Below, piece after piece: positions 45,130-53,591 of a stretch of DNA of 64,000 nt (its first letter is position 1; every line of letters begins with the position of its first letter). A program made the translations under genes and the position numbers. Source of the DNA: Aeromonas salmonicida subsp. salmonicida (GTDB lineage: Bacteria > Pseudomonadota > Gammaproteobacteria > Enterobacterales > Aeromonadaceae); NCBI RefSeq assembly GCF_001643305.1, contig NZ_LSGW01000103.1, positions 1 through 64,000 of the forward strand, given 5' to 3'. Below the pieces are notes generated by a model. That model made no database searches, had not been told where the DNA came from, and was given only the letters and a program-made list of their open reading frames with translations.

Positions 45130-46347
45130 ATGAGCCTGATTGAAGCGATGACCATGGTGGCTGGCCTGGTCTATCTGGTCCTGTTGGCGTGGCAGGCGCG
45201 GTCCGGCTGGCGGTGGCATCTTGCCCTCGGCCTGCTGTTCGCCGGCTGGCTGGTGGCGGCGGATCTCACCCTCTGGCTCGCACTGGGGCTGGTGGTTGGT
45301 ACCCTCAGCCTGTTTCATCGCTACAAGCCGCTACCGATGCCAAGCGAGATCAACAGCCAGCCGCTGCGGGCCCGGACTCGCCATCTGCTGCTGCTCTGCT
45401 GGGGGTTGGTGACTGTGCAGTACGGCCTGCATATCTGGCAGCTGGGGCAGGGGATGAGCCCCTGGCTGGTACGTCCGGACGTGGTGGATGGCTTCCTGCC
45501 CATCGCCGGCGGGCTCGGGCTGCGGGCCTGGCTCAGTCAGGGCATAGTGGATCCCCATCATCCGGCGGCGACCGTCACTGTGCTGGTGTTCTGCCTGTCG
45601 GCCCTGCTGCTGGGGCGGGCCTTCTGCGCCTGGTTCTGCCCGATCGGGCTGGTGGGTGAGTGGCTGCATCGTCTGCGCAGTCGATTGATGGCGGGGGAGT
45701 GGACGCCGCCGCGCTGGCTCGATGCCGTGCTGCGTTCCCAGAAATTCCTGGTGCTCGGCTTTTTGCTCTTCATCATTCTGCTGGCGGTGCCCGCTGCCGC
45801 CCTGCCCGGCTATCTCGCCAGTCCCTATCATCAGGCGGCGGACATGAAGATGGGCGCCTTTTTCTTCAATTTGAACCTCATCTCCGGCCTCTGTCTGGGC
45901 TGGGTACTGCTGCTCACAACCCTCTTTCGGCAGGGCTTCTGCCGCTATCTCTGCCCCTACGGCGCCTGGCTCGCCCTGCTGGGCTTGTTGACCCCGCTGC
46001 GTATTCGCCGCGACCCGGCCCGCTGCCTGCGCAGCGCTGGCCATGACTGCGACAAGTGCAGCCGGGCCTGCCCGTCCCGCATTCAGGTACATCAGCTGAT
46101 CGCGGTGCGCAGTCTGGAGTGCAGCAGCTGCATGAGCTGTGTCGCCGCCTGCCCCAAAAGCGCCGATGCGCTGCACCTTGGCAGCAAAACGAGCCGGCTC
46201 ACGCCTCGCTGGCTGCTGGGTATGCTCTGCCTGCTGTTGTTGATACTGCCGCTGCTCTCCTACGGCCTGCTGGATATCTGGGTTAGCCAGACACCGCTGG
46301 CGGTGCGGGCCCAGCTGCTGCAGCTGTTGCCCCAACTGGCTCATTGA
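45130..46347 (+). CDS. NapH-like membrane polyferredoxin
   Basis: An inner-membrane iron-sulfur protein of 405 residues related to the NapH/NosR/CcoG electron-transfer group. About eight hydrophobic helices are visible. Paired CxxxCP motifs AFCAWFCPIG and GFCRYLCPYG lie on membrane loops, and two 4Fe-4S-type clusters near the C-terminal part are CLRSAGHDCDKCSRACP and CSSCMSCVAACP. It may feed electrons to a periplasmic or membrane reductase. Position after norVW and the YeaR-like gene suggests a role in NO or nitrogen oxide stress, by inference only. It has its own GGGAG ribosome site. Confidence 0.8.
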   Translation: MSLIEAMTMVAGLVYLVLLAWQARSGWRWHLALGLLFAGWLVAADLTLWLALGLVVGTLSLFHRYKPLPMPSEINSQPLRARTRHLLLLCWGLVTVQYGLHIWQLGQGMSPWLVRPDVVDGFLPIAGGLGLRAWLSQGIVDPHHPAATVTVLVFCLSALLLGRAFCAWFCPIGLVGEWLHRLRSRLMAGEWTPPRWLDAVLRSQKFLVLGFLLFIILLAVPAAALPGYLASPYHQAADMKMGAFFFNLNLISGLCLGWVLLLTTLFRQGFCRYLCPYGAWLALLGLLTPLRIRRDPARCLRSAGHDCDKCSRACPSRIQVHQLIAVRSLECSSCMSCVAACPKSADALHLGSKTSRLTPRWLLGMLCLLLLILPLLSYGLLDIWVSQTPLAVRAQLLQLLPQLAH

Positions 46348-46452
46348 GCACAGATGAGTCAGTGGCAGGTGCTCCTTTGAGGGGGTCGCCGGGCTGTCTG
46401 AGGATGCATCCGCATTTGATACCTGAGGGGTAGCAGGGTAAAGTCCCCTCCC

Positions 46453-46529
46453 CGACATGATGGCCCTGCTGCCATGTCGTGCCGGCAGCTAGCCCTGGTC
46501 ACACCTTGCTGCGCTTTCGAAGCAGCAAG
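46453..46529 (+). promoter_or_regulatory. Structured leader upstream of the permease gene
   Basis: Within the 290-base gap before 46638 there are three strong stems: CGACATG (46453-46459) with CATGTCG (46473-46479); GCTGCC (46468-46473) with GGCAGC (46484-46489); and CTTGCTGC (46505-46512) with GCAGCAAG (46522-46529). The first two exclude each other. This may be an attenuator-like leader or only terminators of the upstream gene. No leader peptide rich in Trp or Tyr was seen. Confidence 0.35.
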
Positions 46530-46637
46530 CACTGGGCGCCGGCAGCATAGATGAGCGCGATCTACCATGACAACCGGCGTAGCAAATGCAACGGTCCGCG
46601 GTCGCGACCAGATCCACAATCGTCTTTGGAGAAGTAA

Positions 46638-47864
46638 ATGGGACAGAAACCATCTTTGGTGGGCGGGGCATGCATCATTGCCGGCGTCTGTGTGGGGGCC
46701 GGCATGCTGGGCTTGCCGAGTGCCGGGGCGGGTGCCTGGACCATCTGGTCCATCCTGGCAATTACCCTGACTATGGTGGTGATGACGGTCTCCGGCTGGA
46801 TGCTGCTGGAATCCTATCAGGGCTATCCGCTGCGCGTGTCGTTCGATACCGTGACCCGGGAGTTGCTGGGAGAGAAGGTCAACGCCCTCAACAACATCAC
46901 CGTCTACTTCGTCGGTGGCATACTGCTTTATGCCTACATCACCTCGGCCGGTCTCATCATAGATGGGATGACGGGGATCGGCAGCCACTGGGCCTCAGTT
47001 CTGTTCACCCTGGGCTTCTCCTGGCTGGTATGGCACTCGACCCGGGCTGTGGATCGCATCTCGGTCGTGCTGGTCATCGCCATGGGGCTGAGCTTCGTGT
47101 TCGGTATCTCGGGTCTCTCCCTCAACATCAAGCCGACCCTGTTGTTCGATACCCTGAGCGAGCACGCCAGCTATGCACCCTATGCGCTTGCCATGCTGCC
47201 GGTGGCACTGACCTCGTTCGGTTATCACCACTCTGTCTCCTCCATGCGCGCCTATTACGGTGAGGAGCGCCGCGCCCGTTACGCCATTCTCGGTGGTACC
47301 GCCATAGCGCTGCTGTTCTACCTCATCTGGCTGGTGAGCGTGTTCGGCAACCTGCCGCGCAGCGAGTTCGGGCCCGTGGTGGCCCAGGGCGGTAACGTCG
47401 ACGTGCTGCTCAAGGCCTTGGCTTCGGTGATCGAGTCGGAGGCCGTCTCCAGCGCCCTCAACCTCTTCTCCATGGCCGCCATCCTCTCCTCCTTTATCGG
47501 TGTGGGTCTGGGTGTGTTCGACTATCTGGCGGATCTGTTCAAGTTCGACAACAGCCCCAAGGGCCGTGCCAAGTCATGGGGCGTGACCTTCCTGCCACCG
47601 CTGCTGCTCTCCCTGCTGTTCCCGTTCGGTTTCCTGATGGCCATCGGCTACGCAGGCGCAGTGGCGACCCTCTGGACCTGCATCATACCGGCCCTGCTGG
47701 CCTGGAAGGTGCGCGCCGGCAAGAGCGAGCAAGGCGGCAAAGGCGATGGCTTCCGCGCGCCGGGCGGCCTGCCGATGATAGTGGGGGTTTTGCTGTTCGG
47801 TGTGCTGACCGCCCTCTTCCACCTGCTCAATATGGCGGGTCTGCTGCCTGTCTATACCGGCTGA
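46638..47864 (+). CDS. Aromatic amino acid permease, Mtr/TnaB type
   Basis: An inner-membrane proton symporter of the HAAAP family, 408 residues with about eleven helices. The N terminus GGACIIAGVCVGAGMLGLPSAGAG is the family signature; VALTSFGYHHSVSSMRAYYGEE and SSFIGVGLGVFDYLADLF are also conserved. The pattern fits tryptophan permeases Mtr or TnaB, but substrate choice among Trp and Tyr cannot be fixed. GGAGAAG precedes the ATG. No tnaA is adjacent. Confidence 0.85.
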   Translation: MGQKPSLVGGACIIAGVCVGAGMLGLPSAGAGAWTIWSILAITLTMVVMTVSGWMLLESYQGYPLRVSFDTVTRELLGEKVNALNNITVYFVGGILLYAYITSAGLIIDGMTGIGSHWASVLFTLGFSWLVWHSTRAVDRISVVLVIAMGLSFVFGISGLSLNIKPTLLFDTLSEHASYAPYALAMLPVALTSFGYHHSVSSMRAYYGEERRARYAILGGTAIALLFYLIWLVSVFGNLPRSEFGPVVAQGGNVDVLLKALASVIESEAVSSALNLFSMAAILSSFIGVGLGVFDYLADLFKFDNSPKGRAKSWGVTFLPPLLLSLLFPFGFLMAIGYAGAVATLWTCIIPALLAWKVRAGKSEQGGKGDGFRAPGGLPMIVGVLLFGVLTALFHLLNMAGLLPVYTG

Positions 47865-47900
47865 TCAAGCATGGCCAGCCCCGCTTTTACTTGTGGGGAT

Positions 47901-47934
47901 CAACAAAGCGGCGCCTTCGGGCGCCGTTTTGTTG
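47901..47934 (+). terminator. Terminator after the permease gene
   Basis: A 15-bp stem (CAACAAAGCGGCGCC with GGCGCCGTTTTGTTG, one G-T pair) closed by a TTCG tetraloop. Confidence 0.9.
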
Positions 47935-48015
47935 TAGGTGCCGCTGATGGAAGACCCGTACTTTAGTTTTGAGAGTTGCCCTGGATTCTATGTGGTCTGG
48001 TTGCGGGCGTGCCTG

Positions 48016-48372
48016 TTACCACCTGCTTAGCTCGTCAGCGGCAGAGACCAGTTGCTCCAGCTGGTGATGGATCTGGGCGCGATCCAGCTGCTGCAACGGC
48101 TGGCGACTCCACAACACCGGCGTCAGATCGTCGGGGTCAAAACCCAGAACGGGTTTGCAAGGGTCCTGACTAAACAGGTTTTGCGCGGCGGCCTGGGCGC
48201 CGCTAGCTACCTCAAGACGGGTAAACATCAGCAGATAGTCGGCTGGGTGCTCGGTCAGGTGGCAGGTCAGTTCGCCGATCTGCAGGCTGGTGACGCTTTC
48301 CTCCTGCTGCGGCTGAGGAAGCGAGAGGGAGAGAAACAGCTGGTGGATGGCGGCGTGATAAAGAGAGTTCAT
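48016..48372 (-). CDS. Type III secretion chaperone of AexT (CesT/SycE family)
   Basis: A small acidic protein of 118 residues with the composition and fold pattern of class I secretion chaperones: N-terminal helix LYHAAIHQLFLSLSL, strands ICLTCHL-type IGELTCHLTEH and YLLMFTRLEV, and a C-terminal helix. It lies divergent from and next to aexT, which is the classic place for a dedicated chaperone. ATG 48372 is chosen (MNSLYHAA); an ExsA-like promoter ends about 20 bases upstream of it. Confidence 0.85.
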   Translation of the reverse strand: MNSLYHAAIHQLFLSLSLPQPQQEESVTSLQIGELTCHLTEHPADYLLMFTRLEVASGAQAAAQNLFSQDPCKPVLGFDPDDLTPVLWSRQPLQQLDRAQIHHQLEQLVSAADELSRW

Positions 48373-48399
48373 TGATGGCTCCAGATTGATGATGGCGCC

Positions 48400-48450
48400 A
48401 TTAGAGCAGGTCGCCGCCAGCGGCACTGTTAATGGTGGCTCTCATTTTTT
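48400..48450 (-). promoter_or_regulatory. ExsA-type promoter of the chaperone gene
   Basis: On the minus strand, 48450 to 48426 reads as an A-rich run, then AGCC and TTAACAG, matching most positions of the ExsA consensus (A-rich, GnC, TGnnA). After 20 bases follows TCTAAT (48405-48400), five of six -10 bases. The transcript would begin about 20 bases before ATG 48372. Confidence 0.6.
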
Positions 48451-48488
48451 AGCTTTTCGGTCAGCAGGATGGCGCGCCGCGCTCAGTA

Positions 48489-48539
48489 CAAAAATCGCGA
48501 CCAATCCCGATAGTCCCTGTTGATACCCTCTCCTAGACT
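48489..48539 (+). promoter_or_regulatory. ExsA-type promoter of aexT
   Basis: CAAAAATCGCGACC at 48489-48502 followed by AATCC and CGATAG (to 48513) matches the ExsA consensus of Pseudomonas at nearly all fixed positions, including the A run, GAC and a CGATA in place of TGnnA. TAGACT at 48534-48539 is a fitting -10 after 20 bases. AexT is known to depend on type III regulation; the site itself is my reading. Confidence 0.68.
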
Positions 48540-48570
48540 GGCGGCGAAACATCACAAGAAGACAATCATC

Positions 48571-49998
48571 ATGCAGATTCAAGCAAACACCGTCGGCACA
48601 CAGGCCGTCGCTCACCACAGTGATGCCACGACCGGAGTTGGCCGGATGGGTCAGATGGAGGCGCGTCAGGTCGCCACCGGACAAGATGCGATCCTGCTGG
48701 GCAGTCGCAGCGAACCGCAAAAAGGGCAGGGGCTGCTCTCGCGACTGGGGGCCCAGCTGGCCCGCCCGTTCGTGGCCATCAAAGAGTGGATCAGCAACCT
48801 GCTGGGGACGGACAAGCGTGCCGCTGCGCCGAAGGCGCAAACCGCCGTTTCCCCCGAGGATCTTCAGCGACTGATGAAGCAGGCTGCATTTGGTAGCTCG
48901 CTGGGTGGCTTCGCCAAGGCGGACGTGTTGAACAACATCACAGGCGAACAATTGGGCAAGGATCACGCCAGTCTGGCGACCGGCAATGGCCCCCTGCGCT
49001 CTCTCTGCACCGCGTTGCAGGCCGTTGTCATAGGATCTCAGCAACCGCAACTCCGGGAGTTGGCTACCGGGCTGCTGGCCCGCCCCATCGCCGGTATCCC
49101 GCTCCAGCAGTGGGGGTCGGTAGGCGGCAAGGTGACCGAGCTGCTCACCAGCGCCCCCCCCGAACTGTTGAAGGAGGCTATGAGCCAGCTACACACCGCG
49201 ATGGGTGAAGTTGCCGACCTGCAGCGCGCTGTAAAGGCAGAAGTTGCTGGCGAACCGGCGCGAAGCGCGACCACAGCGGCCGCTGTGGCGCCGCTCCAAA
49301 GCGGTGAGAGCGAAGTTAACGTTGAGCCTGCCGACAAGGCGCTGGCAGAGGGCTTGCAGGAGCAATTCGGCCTGGAGGCCGAGCAATATCTGGGTGAACA
49401 GCCCCACGGTACTTACAGCGATGCTGAAGTGATGGCGCTTGGGCTCTACACCAACGGCGAATACCAGCACCTGAATCGCTCGCTGCGTCAGGAAAAGCAG
49501 CTGGATGCAGGGCAAGCGTTGATCGATCAGGGTATGTCCACCGCTTTTGAGAAAAGTACCCCCACCGAGCAGTTGATCAAGACCTTCCGCGGTACCCACG
49601 GCGGCGATGCGTTCAACGAGGTGGCAGAGGGGCAAGTCGGTCATGATGTCGCTTATCTTTCCACCTCTCGGGATCCCAAGGTGGCAACCAACTTTGGTGG
49701 TTCAGGCTCCATATCCACGATATTTGGCCGCTCGGGGATCGATGTCAGCGACATATCCGTTGAAGGTGACGAGCAGGAGATCCTCTATAACAAAGAGACT
49801 GATATGCGGGTATTGCTCAGTGCCAAAGATGAACGGGGCGTCACCCGGCGGGTACTGGAAGAGGCCTCGCTGGGGGAACAAAGCGGCCACAGCAAGGGGC
49901 TGCTGGACGGGCTGGATCTGGCAAGAGGAGCGGGCGGTGCCGACAAGCCGCAAGAGCAAGATATCCGTCTGAAGATGCGCGGGCTCGATTTGGCGTGA
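48571..49998 (+). CDS. aexT: Type III effector AexT, Rho GAP and ADP-ribosyltransferase
   Basis: Bifunctional toxin of 475 residues, the length known for A. salmonicida AexT and related to Pseudomonas ExoS/ExoT. The N-terminal part serves secretion and membrane targeting. The GAP domain has the arginine finger R143 in GNGPLRSL. The ADP-ribosyltransferase domain has R340 in TFRGTHGG, the STS motif at 364-366 and the biglutamate E401-Q-E403. LLDGLDL (444-450) resembles the 14-3-3 (FAS) binding motif of ExoS. Flanked by core genes; no secretion apparatus genes are in this window. Start ATG 48571 with AGAAGA upstream. Confidence 0.96.
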   Translation: MQIQANTVGTQAVAHHSDATTGVGRMGQMEARQVATGQDAILLGSRSEPQKGQGLLSRLGAQLARPFVAIKEWISNLLGTDKRAAAPKAQTAVSPEDLQRLMKQAAFGSSLGGFAKADVLNNITGEQLGKDHASLATGNGPLRSLCTALQAVVIGSQQPQLRELATGLLARPIAGIPLQQWGSVGGKVTELLTSAPPELLKEAMSQLHTAMGEVADLQRAVKAEVAGEPARSATTAAAVAPLQSGESEVNVEPADKALAEGLQEQFGLEAEQYLGEQPHGTYSDAEVMALGLYTNGEYQHLNRSLRQEKQLDAGQALIDQGMSTAFEKSTPTEQLIKTFRGTHGGDAFNEVAEGQVGHDVAYLSTSRDPKVATNFGGSGSISTIFGRSGIDVSDISVEGDEQEILYNKETDMRVLLSAKDERGVTRRVLEEASLGEQSGHSKGLLDGLDLARGAGGADKPQEQDIRLKMRGLDLA

Positions 49999-50022
49999 CC
50001 AGATAGCACGAAAGCTTATGGG

Positions 50023-50050
50023 AACGGACACCCTCGGGTGTCCGTTTTTT
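50023..50050 (+). terminator. Terminator after aexT
   Basis: AACGGACACCC pairs perfectly with GGGTGTCCGTT around TC, followed by a T run. Confidence 0.9.
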
Positions 50051-50098
50051 ATGCTGGCGGGAGTGGGGCAGAGGGTGCTCAGTGCAGGCCGATATGAC

Positions 50099-50863
50099 TT
50101 ACAGGCTGACGAAATCCACCTCGGGCAGGGTTTCAAAGCCGGGGCGGGCAAACAGATAACCCTGCATCAGGTCTATCCCCATCTCCTGCAGACATGCCAT
50201 TTCATCCCGGGTTTCGATCCCTTCCGCCAGGGGGGTGATGTTCAACTCCTCAAAGAGGGCGAGACAGTGGCGCACAATGGCCTGGCGGACCTTGTCTTTA
50301 TCGATCCCTCTCAACAGATGCATATCCAGCTTGATGATGTCTGGCAGAAAATCTGCCAGCAGATTGAGACTGGAATATCCGGCGCCAAAGTCATCCATCG
50401 CCGTCTTGAAACCGAGTGCCTGATAGTGATCCACTATGTGGCGAATATGCTGGTTATCCGCCACGCGCTCCACTTCGGTGAACTCGAACATGATCTGCTC
50501 GATGGGAAACTGGTGCTCCCGCGCGGCTTGCAAGGTGGTGCGGATGCAGCGCTCCGGACGATAAACCGCATTGGGCAGGAAATTGATGCTCAGCATTCCC
50601 TGCATCTTGAGTTTGGCCGCCAGTGCAATGGCTTTGATCCGGCAAAGCTGATCAAAGCGGTAGCGATTGTCATCGTTGACCCGTGAAATCACTGAGTGGG
50701 CGGGTTCGTTATTGATCCCCCTGACCAGCGCTTCATAGCCAAATATGGTACGGGTACGACAGCGGATTATGGGTTGAAAGGCCATGGTGAAATCGAAGCC
50801 GAGATCCCCGCTTTCCTGGCACTGTTGGCACGATAGCTGGGGGGGAGCAGAAGGTATGTCCAT
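50099..50863 (-). CDS. Stand-alone EAL-domain cyclic-di-GMP phosphodiesterase
   Basis: A 254-residue cytoplasmic protein that is nearly all EAL domain. GYEALVRG carries the EAL motif; FEFTEVERV, MDDFGAGYSSL, IKLDMHLLRG and LAEGIET keep metal and catalytic positions, so activity is likely. A short N-terminal SCQQCQES segment could be redox or metal sensitive, which is speculation. ATG 50863 is preferred because GAGGA precedes it. Upstream on the same strand lies a solute-binding protein gene, 137 bases away. Confidence 0.87.
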   Translation of the reverse strand: MDIPSAPPQLSCQQCQESGDLGFDFTMAFQPIIRCRTRTIFGYEALVRGINNEPAHSVISRVNDDNRYRFDQLCRIKAIALAAKLKMQGMLSINFLPNAVYRPERCIRTTLQAAREHQFPIEQIMFEFTEVERVADNQHIRHIVDHYQALGFKTAMDDFGAGYSSLNLLADFLPDIIKLDMHLLRGIDKDKVRQAIVRHCLALFEELNITPLAEGIETRDEMACLQEMGIDLMQGYLFARPGFETLPEVDFVSL

Positions 50864-51000
50864 GCTTTCCTCATACAGGGGGACTGGTGAGCCGGAGCGC
50901 GATATCAAGCCTATATCCAGCCTCAAATGATAACAAGCCTGGATGGCGCCCGGAAAACGGTCTGCCAACAGGTGAATTTGCTGTCATTGAACACTAAACG

Positions 51001-51798
51001 CTATCTGCCGGAAAGAGGCCAGGCCGGTTGCCAGGGTGTGCTCTCTTGCAGCGCTTGTTGTTGATAACGGGCTATGGCGCCTTCCAGTTTCATCTGGCGG
51101 ATAACGAGCGCCAGCTGGGCCACCAGGGTTTTATGTCTCTCGTGCAGATAAACATATGAGTCAAGGGTATCCATGATGCCTGCGGAATAGATCCTGGTGC
51201 CGGCTTCAGACCTGGTGATCAGCGCGGCTATAGCCTGTCTGGCTACCATGGTTTGCTCAATATAGAGATCGCTGCGCCCCTTGAGCAGTTTGCCCATTCC
51301 CTGATCCACAGTGCTGATATCAAACAGCTGGGCGGGCGCCACCACTCTGGACAGTGCCAACTCTGGCAACTTGGCCCCGCGGCGGTATTCCACCCGATAA
51401 GAGGTGCCGAGCAGGCTGCTCCACCCCTTGAGCTGAATACCCGGAATGGCGGCATACGCCTCATAGGAAAGGGTGAAGTGGGATTCGGGGACTTTCAGCA
51501 GATGGCGGGTTTGCAGTTGATATTCGGTGGCACGATGTATCTCGCCATCGACCTCGCCGCTTTCGGCCATATGGGGGGCTCGCCCGCCCGGGTAACCGGC
51601 ATAGATGAAGTCGTAGCCAAGGCGTGCAAAGGCATCCTGATAAATCAGCTTCAGCCAGCGTCCGTACATGGACTCCTTGGTATCCAGCGAACTCACCAGG
51701 GTGATGGTGCCTTTGGTCGGTGCGCCCATTACCAATGAAGCGTGCAGCAGGAGCAGCATGGCAGAAAAGAAGAGGCAGAAGCTGGGTCTCTGCAGCAT
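51001..51798 (-). CDS. Periplasmic solute-binding-like protein
   Basis: A 265-residue exported protein. The signal peptide (MLQRPSFCLFFSAMLLLLHASLVMGA split near residue 26) ends at MGA. The rest resembles family 3 binding proteins: GRWLKLIYQDAFARLGYDFIYAGYPGGRA, SGEVDGEIHR and KLLKGRSDLYIE-like two-lobe patterns. No permease or ATPase is adjacent. It is followed by an EAL phosphodiesterase gene on the same strand. Ligand unknown. Confidence 0.72.
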   Translation of the reverse strand: MLQRPSFCLFFSAMLLLLHASLVMGAPTKGTITLVSSLDTKESMYGRWLKLIYQDAFARLGYDFIYAGYPGGRAPHMAESGEVDGEIHRATEYQLQTRHLLKVPESHFTLSYEAYAAIPGIQLKGWSSLLGTSYRVEYRRGAKLPELALSRVVAPAQLFDISTVDQGMGKLLKGRSDLYIEQTMVARQAIAALITRSEAGTRIYSAGIMDTLDSYVYLHERHKTLVAQLALVIRQMKLEGAIARYQQQALQESTPWQPAWPLSGR

Positions 51799-52141
51799 GA
51801 ATTTCCCTGATGGTCAGCGGCTATTAACAGGAGGTTGTTTTCATCATCCTAGTCCACGGTCGTCGCCGATTCAGATTTTTCGGGGGTTAACCGTGCCTGA
51901 AAAAGCGATGAGTGGGCCAGCTATGTTACGCCCGGTCACGGCTCGGCGCGACTGGCGTGATCCGGCTCGGCAGGACATGGAGGGGGAGTGAGTTGTCAAA
52001 GGCTGGAACTAGGTGGGTGTCCCCGTTTTGGTCAGCTTTGTGTCGTGGTGATCGGGCGAGTGTGCCGGCACACCGGCGCTGGACTCAGGGCCTCCATCGC
52101 GGGGAAAATGCCGGCAAGCTTTTTCATCACAAGGGAACACG
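51799..52141. other. Intergenic region with palindrome
   Basis: 343 bases between divergent genes. It contains a perfect 14-bp palindrome GTGTGCCGGCACAC at 52060-52073, which could be an operator or small hairpin. Short open frames here have no family resemblance or good ribosome sites. Confidence 0.5.
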
Positions 52142-52639
52142 ATGCTGATTATCTTCAGTGGTTTGCCGGGCAGCGGAAAGAGCACCATTGCGCGTGCCTT
52201 GGCCCAGCGGTTGGGTGCCGTCTATCTGCGCATCGATACCATAGAGCAGGCCATTCGTGACGCCGAACGGACGGGGGAAGAGATGGGGCCGGCCGGTTAT
52301 TTCGTTGCCTATGGGCTGGCCAGAGAAAACCTGAAACTCGGCTCGACCGTCATCACGGATTCCGTTAACCCCATACAGATCACCCGGGATGCTTACCACG
52401 ACATCGCCCTCTCGGTCGGGGCTCCCTGTCTCGATATAGAGGTTGTCTGCTCCAATCCGAGTGTGCACCGCGAACGGGTCGAGAGCCGGACGGCCGATAT
52501 TGCGGGATTTGCATTGCCGGACTGGCAGGCGGTGCTCGCCCGCGACTATGAACCCTGGGACAGGGATCGCCTGATACTGGATAGCGCCACCCTGTCGGTA
52601 GCCCAGAGCGTGGAAAAGATTGTCGCCGCGTTGAGGTAG
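52142..52639 (+). CDS. Small P-loop kinase-like ATPase
   Basis: A 165-residue protein with a Walker A loop GLPGSGKST (7-15) at the N terminus, LRIDTIE next (kinase-type base/substrate side), VITDSVNP and a lid-like RVESRTADI. It resembles the AAA_33/zeta-kinase-like family of small-molecule or nucleotide kinases. Substrate unknown. Start is ATG 52142 after AGGGAAC. No operon partner. Confidence 0.75.
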   Translation: MLIIFSGLPGSGKSTIARALAQRLGAVYLRIDTIEQAIRDAERTGEEMGPAGYFVAYGLARENLKLGSTVITDSVNPIQITRDAYHDIALSVGAPCLDIEVVCSNPSVHRERVESRTADIAGFALPDWQAVLARDYEPWDRDRLILDSATLSVAQSVEKIVAALR

Positions 52640-52986
52640 AAGGAAGTTCGATTGCACTTCGCCAATCGAACGTCAGGGCTATTCTAGTTTGCCTAAAATA
52701 GCCTTATATAAAGATCTATAACTCACGCATCATTAGATGGCATGACACCGCTGGTGTGAACTATGCCAGTACCGCTTGTAGTTCTAATCGCCTGTTGTTT
52801 CGGATGTTGTACAATTTTCTATATTCCAGTTTGATGTGTGTCACATCGTGATTATTTCAGAGACTTAAATTTGAAATGCCACTGGTGAGATGAAGATTCG
52901 TATGGTCAAATCCTTGGCCGTCAGGGATAGCATTTCTTGATAATTAAAAATAACTTTAAGGCTAAATTTTGTACGGAGAATCCTTC
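52640..52986. other. AT-rich intergenic region
   Basis: 347 bases without a supportable gene and clearly richer in A and T than the rest. An inverted repeat GTTCGATTG (52646-52654) with CAATCGAAC (52663-52671) may end the kinase transcript. The right side must hold the promoter of the lipoprotein gene. Confidence 0.6.
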
Positions 52987-53460
52987 ATGATTTTAAAAAA
53001 ACTGGCACTGGTTTCATCTGTGCTGGGAGCCTTTCTGCTCGCTGGCTGCGCCAGTGTTCCAATGGAAAATGCTCAGGAAAATGCCAAACTCAAGGCATTC
53101 CCAGTGCCGGAAAATAATATGGCGGGTCTTTATATCTACCGAGACAGCTTTGTTGGGAAGGCACTGAAGAAAGATGTTTATGTCGACTCCGCATGTCTGG
53201 GTGAGACTGCCGATCGCACTTTCCTCTATAAGCAAATTACCGGCGGAAACAAACATGATATTTCCACCGAATCCGAGTTCTCCGATAACAAGATTTCTAT
53301 TATCCCTGAGCCTGGGAAAAACTACTTCTTCCGTCAATATATCAAGATGGGCGTTTTTGTTGGTGGTGCCAACCTTGAAGCGGTTTCCGAAAGTGAAGGT
53401 AAGCGTGTAGTTTCCAAGGAAAGCGTGCAACTAGCTAAATCAGGTATTTGCAGTAGTTAA
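52987..53460 (+). CDS. DUF2846-type lipoprotein
   Basis: A 157-residue lipoprotein with lipobox LLAGC (C21). The body has LKAFPVPENNMAGLYIYRDSFVGKALKKDVYVDSACLGE, read here as the typical start of the DUF2846 fold, then FLYKQITGGNKHDIST and FFRQYIKMGVFVGGANLE. Function of the family is unknown. ATG 52987 is chosen (GGAG 8 bases upstream). Codon use is richer in A and T than neighbours, matching the AT-rich upstream region, so transfer is possible. Confidence 0.8.
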   Translation: MILKKLALVSSVLGAFLLAGCASVPMENAQENAKLKAFPVPENNMAGLYIYRDSFVGKALKKDVYVDSACLGETADRTFLYKQITGGNKHDISTESEFSDNKISIIPEPGKNYFFRQYIKMGVFVGGANLEAVSESEGKRVVSKESVQLAKSGICSS

Positions 53461-53540
53461 TACACTCCAGAGTAAAATATTTAATTGAGAGGTGCCACTG
53501 GTGCCTTTTTGTGAGGAACTTGCTTCCCGGTATTGATAAT

Positions 53541-53570
53541 AAAAAACGGCGCCTCGCGGCGCCGTTTTTT
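53541..53570. terminator. Bidirectional terminator between lipoprotein gene and glyS
   Basis: AAAAAACGGCGCC pairs with GGCGCCGTTTTTT around TCGC. It serves both convergent genes. Confidence 0.92.
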
Positions 53571-53591
53571 ATATCACTTACTCAACCAGAA

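Noticed and set aside
51912-52260. Overlapping short frames before the P-loop kinase
   Set aside because: They overlap one another and the kinase start, with no homology or good start signals.
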